Shown: piece after piece, positions 18,974-27,017 of the stretch | Position numbering within the stretch: the first letter of the stretch is position 1 | Layout of the letters: each line of letters opens with the position of its first letter | Source: Bacteroidales bacterium | Lineage (GTDB): Bacteria; Bacteroidota; Bacteroidia; Bacteroidales; GCA-2748055 | Length of the DNA stretch: 64,000 nt | Direction: 5' to 3' | Assembly (NCBI GenBank): GCA_029210585.1 | Contig: JARGFP010000002.1 | Span: 248,001 to 312,000, forward strand | Notes under the pieces: model-generated | Database searches by the model: none | The model's input: the letters and a program-made list of their open reading frames with translations, nothing else | What the model was told of the DNA's origin: nothing | Program-made: the position numbers and the translations under genes

Positions 18974-18997
18974 AGTGTCTGTCAAACGACAGACACT
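18974..18997. other. Perfect hairpin between lon and the SpoIIE gene
   Basis: AGTGTCTGTC and GACAGACACT form a perfect ten-base stem around the four bases AAAC. No T-run follows on either strand, so it is not a typical intrinsic terminator. It lies 33 bases beyond the SpoIIE-gene stop and about 100 bases upstream of the lon start. It may be an operator for lon or an RNA-stabilising 3' hairpin. Confidence 0.6.
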
Positions 18998-19029
18998 ATA
19001 TATAATACGATATAACCCGGCAATTGTTC

Positions 19030-20214
19030 TCAGATGTACCGGATGGAGACCTCTTTCAGGAATTTTTCTTCCAGCAGGCGTGCCATTCTCTTCACAACGG
19101 TGCGGCGGATCTCCAGTTCGACGGGCAGGTTGGGGTCCTGGTGGGCGATATTGATCCGGGTGCCGATGATGATCTCTATTTCATCACTTTCACGGACGAG
19201 TTTGATGATCCTGTCTGCAGGTCCGTTGCCAAGTTCGTATGATGGTGAATAGTCTTTCAGAATCCGTGTCACCTTTGTGATGGTAAGAATCCCCTCGGTG
19301 ACCAGGTCAATCCCGGGCATGTTTGATACCGGGGGCAGGTCGGGATCAGAGAACTCCAGGCTGTCTTCGATTTCCACGCCAAGTTCCCTGGCGACAATAT
19401 CTGCGGTAGTGGCCCCGCAAACAATTTTTTTACCTTTGAATTCCTTCACTGCCTGGCCCAGCTTTTTGTCGTTTTCCTCTTCATACGGAGGTCCGGTGGA
19501 AATAAGCAGTTTCCTGGGTTCCCGGAAATAGATACTCGCACAGCTGGTATCATCCTTCGAACTGTAATTGTCATTGCGGTAAGCCATATTGACAATTTTT
19601 TCGGCAAGTTTGACAGCAGAAATGCCTGTTCCGTTCTTCACCAGCTTACAGGCATATTCGTTCAGGTTGTCGTGTCCCCAGCCCAGGGGGTATTTTTCGG
19701 TCCCTAGTCCGCTCTGTGTGATACCGTCGGAAAAGAAGAGGATCCGGTCCTCCTTCCTCGGTTTGAAATGGCAGGTACGGATCTCCTTTCCTTCGTTTTT
19801 GTCGGTATGCATCGTGATGTGTTGCCAGCCGGGGTCAAAACTTTTCAGGTTCCGTATGACGATGGTTTGCGGATTGTCGTATTCCAGGATGGTAATGTGT
19901 CCGTCGGCCTCGATATCGACAATGGTAAAGGTGGAATAACTCATCCTGCGCTCGCTGCACACCGGAAGGGTATTCATGATGATGTCGGCAATGGTTTCCG
20001 GGTGTTTGTGTTCGATGGTGAAATTGACTGCCATCGTGGAGGTAAGTGTTGCCAGCACGTTGGCTTTGACCCCGTGTCCCATGCCATCTGAAAGTACGGC
20101 GATGGTCCTGTTTTCTTCCCGGATTTTTCTTGATATGAACACATCGCCGCAGATTCTTTCGTTCCCGTAGTTGCGTTGTTCGCAGGCGACTTCTATGTAA
20201 AAATTTGTGTTCAT
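19030..20214 (-). CDS. SpoIIE-family PP2C-type phosphatase, hydrogenase-locus associated
   Basis: A 394-residue protein. Residues 1-235 are a SpoIIE/PP2C phosphatase domain with the metal-binding aspartates in SDGMGHGVKANV (Asp43), FFSDGITQSG near 170 and KDDTSCASIYF near 228. Residues 240-394 form a second domain of unknown role that begins LLISTGPPYEEENDKKLG and includes KIVCGATTADIVARELG. No kinase or anti-sigma partner is adjacent. It is 12 bases downstream of the Fe-S/PAS sensor gene on the same strand, so redox sensing and dephosphorylation are probably linked. Similar phosphatases near bifurcating hydrogenases are known in other anaerobes; their targets are not established to my knowledge. 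Confidence 0.85.
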   Translation of the reverse strand: MNTNFYIEVACEQRNYGNERICGDVFISRKIREENRTIAVLSDGMGHGVKANVLATLTSTMAVNFTIEHKHPETIADIIMNTLPVCSERRMSYSTFTIVDIEADGHITILEYDNPQTIVIRNLKSFDPGWQHITMHTDKNEGKEIRTCHFKPRKEDRILFFSDGITQSGLGTEKYPLGWGHDNLNEYACKLVKNGTGISAVKLAEKIVNMAYRNDNYSSKDDTSCASIYFREPRKLLISTGPPYEEENDKKLGQAVKEFKGKKIVCGATTADIVARELGVEIEDSLEFSDPDLPPVSNMPGIDLVTEGILTITKVTRILKDYSPSYELGNGPADRIIKLVRESDEIEIIIGTRINIAHQDPNLPVELEIRRTVVKRMARLLEEKFLKEVSIRYI

Positions 20215-20226
20215 ACCCTGTTTGTC

Positions 20227-22071
20227 TTACTTTTTTGGTTTGTAGGATTCAATGATCGAGTTGAGCATGCGTTCGGTTTCAGAGGCGCCTTCTCCAAGGA
20301 TGAAGCCGATCTGCTGGACAAGGCTCAGGTTCTTGTCGACCACGTCGGTGAGTCGTTTTACAATCTCTTCTTTCTGTACTTCAGGTGCAGAGAGGTCGCG
20401 GATCACAGCCCCCACGATTTTCTGTTTTCGGATAACGAATACGGAAATGCTGTACTGTTTTTCATTCAGGAGAATGTCGCGGTCGGTGATGTTCTCATTG
20501 TTGGCCAGTACATAGGTGAACAGGTTATGAATGTTGTAGGGGAGGAGGGTCTTCAGGTCTGCTCCTGTCAGTCCGGGTACCACTTCATTGATTTCCATGG
20601 CCTCTTCGCCCAGCAGGCCAATGAGGCTTTCATTGGCCTGGATGACCTTCAGGGTTTCGTCGAGGATCACTACGGCAGAGGGCAGTTTCTGCAACATGGT
20701 CCGGGTAATTTCAGAAGCCTCGCGGGCCGATTCTTTCTCCTTCTGGGCGATCTGCTCCGACTCCTTTAGGGCCACCTGTGCCTGGGCCAGCTTTTCGTTG
20801 CTGATCTTCAGGGACTGGATGTGGTCCATGGTATTCCGGGAGGCATAGAAGTTGCACATTTCCGGCACGGCCAGTCCCTGGGCGATCGCCACTGCAAATT
20901 CGTGGCAGGATCTGTATCCGCATGCGCCACACCCCCTTTCCTGGTCACCATGCTTGCGCAGTTCGGCCTGGATCTTTTCCACTTCTTCCGCAGGGGGAGC
21001 TTCCATCCGCTGGTCGTCGTTTCTGAATGACCTGGTGAGACCGATGCCGGAATACTCCAGCAGTGCCTTGTCGTGTGCCTCCTGGTCAAATGTTTTTTCC
21101 CGCTTGTTGAGGTACCGGATGAGCTGGCTCCTGCGCAACCATTTCCGTGCATTGGGAGAGGTACCCCTTCCCATGATGAATTCCTTGTAGAATATATTGA
21201 AGTGTGATTTGATGGTGGTGATGTCTTCTTCAAACTCACGGATACTGTCAAACACCAGGTCGCCCTCTACGGTAATCACCTTTGAAGAAAGCACCCGCTG
21301 TTCGATCCCGGCGGCCTCCAGGATCCCGCTTGACAGCGGAAAAAGGGAGCCCAGGTACCCGATCGGATTATCGAATTCACTGTATTCAAGGTTCTTTTCG
21401 TCGATTTTGTATTCACTGAACAGTTCCCTTAGCTCGATGAATGTGAGCACAGCATCGATCTTTTCATCTTCTGCCAGCCGCACAGCCTCCTGCTTGCTGG
21501 CGATCAGCGGGGAGATATACGCAACCCGCATGTCGTTTCCATATTTTTGTCGCACGACCCTTGCCGTGGCGACGACCGGGGGCATGATGGGAGCCAGGTT
21601 CCTGGTGAGCTCCGGCTTGTATTTTTCCACGTACATTACCGAAATGGGACAGTTGGAAAAGAGGTAATATTTTCCCTTGCTGTCGTCGACGAGCTTACGG
21701 TATTCGGCGGCTACCAGTTCTACCCCGAATGCCACTTCATTTACAAAGCGGAAGCCCAGTTTGCGGACCATGCTCACGAATTTCCTGTAATCGGTGATGT
21801 CAGGAAACTCCCCTGCAATGGAAGGGTCCAGCAGCGCAGTGACTTCCTCCCCCTGCTTGAGGAGCTTGCGCAAATCCGTTTTTCCGTCGCGGATGATAAT
21901 GGCATCCTCGCCACATGCGGCATGACAATTACCGCAGCCAATGCAACGGTCAGGGATGATCATAGGCGCCGGCCTGTCGGGCTCGACCTTGATCGCTTTC
22001 ACCGGGCACGACCTCACGCAGGCATAGCATGCGGTACATTTCTCCTGGTCTATTTTAACTACGGGCTCCAT
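20227..22071 (-). CDS. Fe-S/PAS sensor with degenerate [FeFe]-hydrogenase domain (HydS-like)
   Basis: A 614-residue protein starting at the ATG at 22071 (an in-frame upstream extension to 22149 lacks family character). Two 4Fe-4S ferredoxin motifs lie at Cys12/15/18/22 and Cys43/46/49/53. Residues 75-310 match the hydrogenase large-subunit C-terminal domain. Its first H-cluster loop reads SNCP (Cys141 kept, proton-relay position Asn140), the second reads SPLIA with no cysteine at 189, and the third loop near 293-304 has none. An H-cluster is therefore unlikely. A further Fe-S motif, CGACGYRSC plus Cys406, follows at 381-406, then a coiled segment and a PAS domain at about 462-570. It is probably a redox sensor passing its signal to the adjacent phosphatase. 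Confidence 0.87.
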   Translation of the reverse strand: MEPVVKIDQEKCTACYACVRSCPVKAIKVEPDRPAPMIIPDRCIGCGNCHAACGEDAIIIRDGKTDLRKLLKQGEEVTALLDPSIAGEFPDITDYRKFVSMVRKLGFRFVNEVAFGVELVAAEYRKLVDDSKGKYYLFSNCPISVMYVEKYKPELTRNLAPIMPPVVATARVVRQKYGNDMRVAYISPLIASKQEAVRLAEDEKIDAVLTFIELRELFSEYKIDEKNLEYSEFDNPIGYLGSLFPLSSGILEAAGIEQRVLSSKVITVEGDLVFDSIREFEEDITTIKSHFNIFYKEFIMGRGTSPNARKWLRRSQLIRYLNKREKTFDQEAHDKALLEYSGIGLTRSFRNDDQRMEAPPAEEVEKIQAELRKHGDQERGCGACGYRSCHEFAVAIAQGLAVPEMCNFYASRNTMDHIQSLKISNEKLAQAQVALKESEQIAQKEKESAREASEITRTMLQKLPSAVVILDETLKVIQANESLIGLLGEEAMEINEVVPGLTGADLKTLLPYNIHNLFTYVLANNENITDRDILLNEKQYSISVFVIRKQKIVGAVIRDLSAPEVQKEEIVKRLTDVVDKNLSLVQQIGFILGEGASETERMLNSIIESYKPKK

Positions 22072-22081
22072 GTTTGTTGAT

Positions 22082-22327
22082 TTAGTTGAAAGTGTGCTCC
22101 AGGATTTCCAGGATGTTGTCGGAGTTGATGTTTTCGTATAACCTCTCATTGATCTTCACCACCGGTCCTTTGCTGCAATCACCAAAGCAGTGGTTGCCCT
22201 TCAGGACCACATCTCCCTCCAGCCCATGCTCTTTCAGGTAATGCTGAATCACCTTCAGGGTCTTGTTGTTCCCGCGACTGAAACAGGAGCTCCCCATGCA
22301 GATTTGTATGACTACCTTCTCTTTCAT
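22082..22327 (-). CDS. Thioredoxin-like 2Fe-2S ferredoxin-domain protein
   Basis: An 81-residue protein of the NuoE-like ferredoxin fold. The four cluster ligands are Cys10 and Cys15 (CMGSSC) and Cys47 and Cys51 (CFGDC), the C-x4-C plus C-x3-C pattern. It lacks the helical N-terminus of full NuoE. It is the first gene of the leftward arm, ten bases before the Fe-S/PAS sensor, and divergent from the hydrogenase operon. A role in delivering electrons to the sensor is plausible but inferred. Confidence 0.85.
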   Translation of the reverse strand: MKEKVVIQICMGSSCFSRGNNKTLKVIQHYLKEHGLEGDVVLKGNHCFGDCSKGPVVKINERLYENINSDNILEILEHTFN

Positions 22328-22368
22328 TTCAGCGAAGATACAAAGTAAATTGATGCGTTATCTGCGAA

Positions 22369-22385
22369 TTCCGGAGAAACCGGAA
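22369..22385. promoter_or_regulatory. Palindrome in the leader of the sensor operon
   Basis: TTCCGG and CCGGAA separated by AGAAA, about 40 bases upstream of the start of the 2Fe-2S protein gene. Perfect six-base arms suggest an operator or leader hairpin; the binding factor is unknown. Confidence 0.4.
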
Positions 22386-22517
22386 GTACTGAAACTCAAT
22401 TTATATTCCGTTTAAATTAATATTTTATTTTCGTAAAACTTTGGAAAACAATGCATAAAAGCAGTATTTGCAGTATTGTTATTGGAAATTTGTTGATTAT
22501 ATGTTATAAAAATCACA

Positions 22518-22535
22518 TTGTTTGTAAATTCACAC
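22518..22535 (+). promoter_or_regulatory. Candidate Rex operator overlapping the hydrogenase-operon promoter
   Basis: The 18 bases starting TTGTTTG and ending TTCACAC resemble the Rex consensus TTGTGAAnnnnTTCACAA, with one strong half-site. It overlaps the -33 element TTTG (22521-22524). The -7 element TATATTTG lies at 22548-22555, and the first gene starts at 22572. Rex itself is encoded at the end of the same gene set. Confidence 0.5.
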
Positions 22536-22571
22536 TAAAATGCAATATATATTTGCAAACAATGATTGCAT

Positions 22572-23033
22572 ATGGACAGGATCGACCAGATATTGAATGA
22601 TTTCCGGCAGGTGAACCGGGATGCACTCATACCGGTGCTGCAGGCTGTACAGGATGAGTTTGGCTACCTTTCGGGTGAGTCCCTGGAAAAAATTGGTGCG
22701 CACCTGCGGCTGCCCGCCAGCAAGATCTATGGATTGGCAACATTTTACAGCCAGTTCACCTTTGCACCCCGGGGAAAATACCACATCAGGGTATGCAATG
22801 GTACCGCGTGTCATATCGACCGGTCCACCTCCATCCTCAAGGAGTTGAACAAGCAGTTGGGAATTGTGGACGGTGAGGCGACGCGGGACGGGATGTTCAG
22901 CCTCGAGGTGGTGGCCTGCATGGGGGCATGCGGACAGTCGCCGGTGATAGCGATCAACGAAGATTATTATCCGAAGGTCAGGAGTTCAGCCATCAGGGGA
23001 TTGCTGGATGACATCAGGACGAAACACAGATAG
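22572..23033 (+). CDS. NuoE-like subunit of NAD-dependent [FeFe]-hydrogenase-type complex
   Basis: A 153-residue 2Fe-2S subunit (HydC/HndA type) that passes electrons between the flavoprotein and the Fe-S chain in bifurcating hydrogenases. A helical N-terminal half precedes the thioredoxin-like domain, with cluster ligands Cys75 and Cys80 (CNGTAC) and Cys116 and Cys120 (CMGAC). The start is the ATG at 22572, only about ten bases after the predicted transcript start, so the leader is very short. The flavoprotein gene begins 12 bases later. Confidence 0.93.
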   Translation: MDRIDQILNDFRQVNRDALIPVLQAVQDEFGYLSGESLEKIGAHLRLPASKIYGLATFYSQFTFAPRGKYHIRVCNGTACHIDRSTSILKELNKQLGIVDGEATRDGMFSLEVVACMGACGQSPVIAINEDYYPKVRSSAIRGLLDDIRTKHR

Positions 23034-23045
23034 AAGCATACAACG

Positions 23046-24995
23046 ATGACGGAGGAGGTACATACAGGTTCCATCAAAAAGCTGATCCCTGAATTCATCG
23101 AGAAGGATCCGAAGGAATATTCCCCGGAACTGGTGGAGTTGATTGAAAGGTTAACACACCTGAAGATACTGAAACCGCTGATCATGGTTGGCCTGAATAC
23201 TTCGGGAAGGATCGCCGGGGCCAGGAGGGTATTTGAGGCGGTGACGGGCTACCTGAAGGAACGGGATATTGATGCCGAGATGGCAGAAACAGGAGCGATA
23301 GGGCTAAATTCAGAGGAACCTGTGCTGAGTGTGCAGCTCCCCGGGAGGACCCGTGTATTGTTTATCAATGTTGCCGTTGATGATGTACAGGTTATACTGG
23401 ATGATGTATTTCACCATACCATTCCCCGTGAAAAGTTGCTCGGACAGATCAGGGATGAAAACATGGATGCATGGCAGGATGTTCCATTCCTTGATGAGCT
23501 TGCGTTTTTTTCCAGGCAGCGCAGGATCCTGCTGAAGCAAAACGGGATCATCGATCCACTGTCGATAGATGCATATATCGCACATGGAGGTTACCGGACC
23601 TTTCTCAAAACCATCAGGTACCATACGCTTGAAGAAATTTGCGTGATGATGGAAGAAAGCGGGTTACGCGGACGATCGGGTAGTGGTTTTCTGACGGGGA
23701 AAAAGTGGATGGTGGCACAGCAAACACCAGCAGAGCAGAAATACCTGGTATGCAACGCAGAGGAAAGTGATCCGGGAGCATTCATGGACCGTGCGCTGAT
23801 GGAAGGCAATCCGCATCAACTGATCGAAGGGATCTGCATTGCCGCCTATGCCATTGGGGCAACGAAAGCATATATCTATATCCGGTCGGAATACAATGAT
23901 TCCATCCGTAAATTGTCTGCTGCCATCCAGGCGGCCCGGGATTACGGTATCCTGGGGCACAATATATTTTTCAGTGGATTTAACCTGTCGATCAGCATCA
24001 GGAAAGGTCCGGGGGCTTTTGTGTGCGGGGAGGAGACGGCGCTGATCGCCAGCATGGAAGGGAAGCGGGGGATGCCACAGTCCAAGCCACCTTATCCGGC
24101 AGAACGTGGATTCCATAAAAAGCCCACCATTGTCAATAATGTGGAGACGCTCTCCAATGTACCCCATATCATTGCCAACGGTCCGGAATGGTTCAGGGGG
24201 ATTGGTACAGGGGACTGCACAGGGACAAAGATTTTTTCCGTCAGCGGAAGGGCGCGCACAAGGGGGCTTATCGAGATCCCCATGGGCACCAGCCTGGAGG
24301 TGCTCGTCCAGGAAATTATCGGTGGCAGTCAGCCAGGTCGTACGCTGAAAGCGGTGCATATCGGTGGCCCCTATGGGGGGATGTTGCCGGCCAGTAAACT
24401 GAATATTCCCGTCTGTTACGAAACCTTCAGGCGGGCGGGGGCTGTGTTGGGTGCCGGGGGGATCCTGGTGCTGGATGAAAAAACCTGCGTGGTGGATCTT
24501 GTGAAGTATTTCATGGGATTTATGAAGCACCAGAGCTGCGGGAAATGTATCCCCTGCAGGGAAGGTACCAAGCGGATGTCGGAACTGCTGGACGAAATCA
24601 CCAGGAAGCCACTGGCAGAGGACCAGCATGATACGCTGGAGAAATTCCGCGGGTTGATGCAGCTTGAGAAACTGGCGGATGTGATGCGGGATACCTCGCT
24701 TTGCGGACTGGGACAGCTGGCAGCCAACCCTCTGATCAGCGCATTGTGGCATTTCAGGGAGGAATTTGAGGAACATATATTCGACCGGCATTGCAAGCCT
24801 AATGTTTGCAGGGAGTTGCGTACCTATTATATTGATGTGGAACTGTGTACGGGGTGTACCGTGTGTGCAAAACGATGTCCTGAAGATGCGATTATCGGCA
24901 CCGAGCGGCACCCGTACTTCATCGTGCCGGATAAGTGTACCGGTTGCGGAATTTGTAAGGAGGTCTGCAAATTCAGCGCAGTTTTTTATAATTAG
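23046..24995 (+). CDS. NuoF-like flavoprotein subunit of the hydrogenase-type complex (HydB/HndC)
   Basis: A 649-residue NADH/FMN subunit. The N-terminal thioredoxin-like region (about 40-110) aligns with the 2Fe-2S domain of HydB but has lost its cysteines: VGLNTSGRIAGA near 48-59 and TGAIGLN at 82-88. The FMN/NADH module is intact (GRSGSGFLTGKKW near 210, CNAEESDPGAFMDRALMEG near 238, EETALIASMEGKRG near 338). A 4Fe-4S site follows in SCGKCIPCREGT near 500 with a later cysteine in SLCGLG. Two C-terminal ferredoxin motifs, CTGCTVCAKRCP and CTGCGICKEVC, end the protein. It lies 14 bases before the large-subunit gene. Confidence 0.93.
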   Translation: MTEEVHTGSIKKLIPEFIEKDPKEYSPELVELIERLTHLKILKPLIMVGLNTSGRIAGARRVFEAVTGYLKERDIDAEMAETGAIGLNSEEPVLSVQLPGRTRVLFINVAVDDVQVILDDVFHHTIPREKLLGQIRDENMDAWQDVPFLDELAFFSRQRRILLKQNGIIDPLSIDAYIAHGGYRTFLKTIRYHTLEEICVMMEESGLRGRSGSGFLTGKKWMVAQQTPAEQKYLVCNAEESDPGAFMDRALMEGNPHQLIEGICIAAYAIGATKAYIYIRSEYNDSIRKLSAAIQAARDYGILGHNIFFSGFNLSISIRKGPGAFVCGEETALIASMEGKRGMPQSKPPYPAERGFHKKPTIVNNVETLSNVPHIIANGPEWFRGIGTGDCTGTKIFSVSGRARTRGLIEIPMGTSLEVLVQEIIGGSQPGRTLKAVHIGGPYGGMLPASKLNIPVCYETFRRAGAVLGAGGILVLDEKTCVVDLVKYFMGFMKHQSCGKCIPCREGTKRMSELLDEITRKPLAEDQHDTLEKFRGLMQLEKLADVMRDTSLCGLGQLAANPLISALWHFREEFEEHIFDRHCKPNVCRELRTYYIDVELCTGCTVCAKRCPEDAIIGTERHPYFIVPDKCTGCGICKEVCKFSAVFYN

Positions 24996-25009
24996 GCGGG
25001 ATCTGTGTC

Positions 25010-26731
25010 ATGATAAAAATAGAAGTAAATAAAAAAGCAGTCAGTGTTGAAAAGGGACAAACCATCCTTTCTGCCCTCAGGGAGCATGGTATTATGGTCC
25101 CAACGCTCTGCAGCATGGAAGAACTTACGCCCACGGGGGCGTGCAGGATGTGCGTGGTAGAGGTGGAGGGATTTGACAACCTGGTGCCCGCCTGTTCATT
25201 CAAGGTACAGGAATGGATGAAGATCAAAACCCACAGTGCACGGGTGCTCAGGGCGCGTAAAGCCAATGTTGAACTGTTGTTGTCGAACCATCCCGACGAC
25301 TGCCTCTACTGTGAGCGCAGCGGTAACTGTGAATTGCAAAAGCTGGCCGAGGATCTGAATGTGCGCAACAGGAGGATCCAGGGAAAACGAACCAGTGCAA
25401 AGATCGATTCTTCCAGCCTGGGCATCGTAAGGGATCCCGATAAATGTATCCTGTGCGGAAGGTGTGTGCGCGTTTGCGAGGAGATCGTAGGCATCTCCAC
25501 CATTGATTTCGAAAGAAGGGGAGACCAGCTGAAAATCGCCACCGCGATGTCGGAACCCCTGCAGTTTTCCAGCTGCATTGACTGCGGCCAATGCGTGGTA
25601 GCTTGTCCCACGGGCGCCCTGATCGATCACAACCAGTTCCAGGAACTCGACACTTCGCTGGACGATCCTGATATGATTGTCACTGTTCAGTATACTCCGG
25701 AAGTGACCGTCTCACTTGCCGAAGCGTTTGGATTCAGGCCGGGCACAGATATGAAGGGGATCATCAACACTGCCTTGCGCAGGATCGGTTTCGACTATAT
25801 TTTTGAAACCGCTTTCGGGGGAGATGTCTTTATCCAGGAGCAGGCTGCTGAACTGATTGCGCGATTCAGGAGAAAGGAGAAGATGCCGATGATTACTTCC
25901 CGTTGCCCTGCCCTTGTCAACTATGTGGAGGAATTTCGTCCTGAACTGATCTCATTCCTTACGCCGGTGCGTCCCCCGCACCAGATCATGGGGAAACTCA
26001 TCAACAAATGGTTTGCCACAAAAAAGCAGGTGCCCTCCAACCGTATCCAGAATGTACTGATCACCAATTGTACCGCTGCAAAATACGAGGCAAGCAGACC
26101 GGAGTATGCCTCGGATAATTCCCCTGATGTGGACTATGTGCTTACCACCAGGGAACTGGCAAGACTCATCAGGCTGAACGGTATCAATATCAACGGACTA
26201 GACCCGGAACCGGCCGACGGGCCCTTCAATGCGATTACTTCTGCCGGAAAGTTGCTTGCCAATGCAGGTGGCGAGGCAGAAGCGACCACGCGCACCGTGT
26301 TCAGGGAAATCAGCAAAAAAGAGATGCAGGATCCGCGCATTACTAAGTTGCGCGGGAACAAATACCTCAGGGATGCTGTGATTGCTACGCCGAAGGGAGA
26401 CCTGCGGGTTGCCGTGGTACACGGACTGAAACATGCCCTGAAGGTCATGGATGAGATCAGCACGGGAAAAAGTGAGTATGACCTGATCGAGATCATGGTC
26501 TGCCGCGAAGGATGTGTGAATGGCGGCGGGCAGCCCATACCTGCAAATGTCAATGTGATCAGGGCCAGGACAAAGACCATTTACGACATCGACAAGAGCG
26601 AAAGCCTGCATTGTGCCCATAAGAACAATGCCGTTGCAAAAATGTACGAAGAATTTGCCAGGGCCCCGGCATCGGACCAGAGCAGGGATCTTTTTATGAC
26701 CAGGTTTGCACACAGGAAAGTACTGAAATAG
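25010..26731 (+). CDS. [FeFe]-hydrogenase large-subunit homologue with altered active site (HydA/HndD type)
   Basis: A 573-residue protein. The N-terminus has a 2Fe-2S domain (Cys in TLCSMEELTPTGACRMC), the His-Cys 4Fe-4S motif HPDDCLYCERSGNC, and two 4Fe-4S motifs (CILCGRCVRVC, CIDCGQCVVACP). The H domain keeps all four cluster ligands: Cys299, Cys354, Cys498 and Cys502, and Met496. However, the usual TSCCP is TSRCP (Arg298 replaces the proton-relay Cys), the usual MPC is TNC (Thr352-Asn353), and the third loop is VCREGC instead of ACPGGC. Catalytic H2 turnover is thus uncertain. Length and domain order match electron-bifurcating hydrogenases. The 3' end is repeated downstream in tandem. Confidence 0.92.
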   Translation: MIKIEVNKKAVSVEKGQTILSALREHGIMVPTLCSMEELTPTGACRMCVVEVEGFDNLVPACSFKVQEWMKIKTHSARVLRARKANVELLLSNHPDDCLYCERSGNCELQKLAEDLNVRNRRIQGKRTSAKIDSSSLGIVRDPDKCILCGRCVRVCEEIVGISTIDFERRGDQLKIATAMSEPLQFSSCIDCGQCVVACPTGALIDHNQFQELDTSLDDPDMIVTVQYTPEVTVSLAEAFGFRPGTDMKGIINTALRRIGFDYIFETAFGGDVFIQEQAAELIARFRRKEKMPMITSRCPALVNYVEEFRPELISFLTPVRPPHQIMGKLINKWFATKKQVPSNRIQNVLITNCTAAKYEASRPEYASDNSPDVDYVLTTRELARLIRLNGININGLDPEPADGPFNAITSAGKLLANAGGEAEATTRTVFREISKKEMQDPRITKLRGNKYLRDAVIATPKGDLRVAVVHGLKHALKVMDEISTGKSEYDLIEIMVCREGCVNGGGQPIPANVNVIRARTKTIYDIDKSESLHCAHKNNAVAKMYEEFARAPASDQSRDLFMTRFAHRKVLK

Positions 26732-26867
26732 TATCTGCAGGACAGGCAAGTTGCAGCCCGGAGAAGTAAAATTTGCAAACTGCCGGCCAGGCTTAATGCA
26801 GCTCAGGGAAGAAAATTGGAAACTACCGGCCAGGCTTATTGAAGCCCGGAGAAGTAAAATTTGCAAA
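26698..26867 (+). repeat. 42-45-bp tandem repeats derived from the hydrogenase large-subunit 3' end
   Basis: Four units. The gene's own tail carries GACCAGGTTT at 26698, and echoes carry GGACAGGCAA at 26740, GGCCAGGCTT at 26785 and GGCCAGGCTT at 26828. Each is followed by a GCAG/GAAG-CC-GGAGAAGTAAAA-like segment matching the gene's GCACACAGGAAAGTACTGAAA. The first and third echoes share GAGAAGTAAAATTTGCAAA exactly. No ORF covers the echoes. Confidence 0.75.
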
Positions 26868-26889
26868 TCAAATACTCTTTTTTTGTATA

Positions 26890-26907
26890 TTGTTCAAAAA
26901 ATAACAG
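26890..26907 (+). promoter_or_regulatory. Candidate Rex operator upstream of rex
   Basis: TTGTT and AACAG flank eight bases (CAAAAAAT) in an 18-base near-palindrome resembling TTGTTAAnnnnTTAACAA. It lies about 110 bases before the rex start, suggesting autoregulation. Confidence 0.4.
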
Positions 26908-27017
26908 TACATATCAGGTAGGTTTTTACATCTTTGTATATTCAGTTATGTATATAATTAGATATATGAGAAACAATCCCTGAAACGAACACGTGCCAGA
27001 AGCATAAAACAGATACA

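Noticed and set aside
23664-24911. A 415-codon minus-strand frame opposite the hydrogenase flavoprotein gene.
   Set aside because: Antisense shadow of a gene with complete FMN, NADH and Fe-S motifs; the shadow shows no family pattern.
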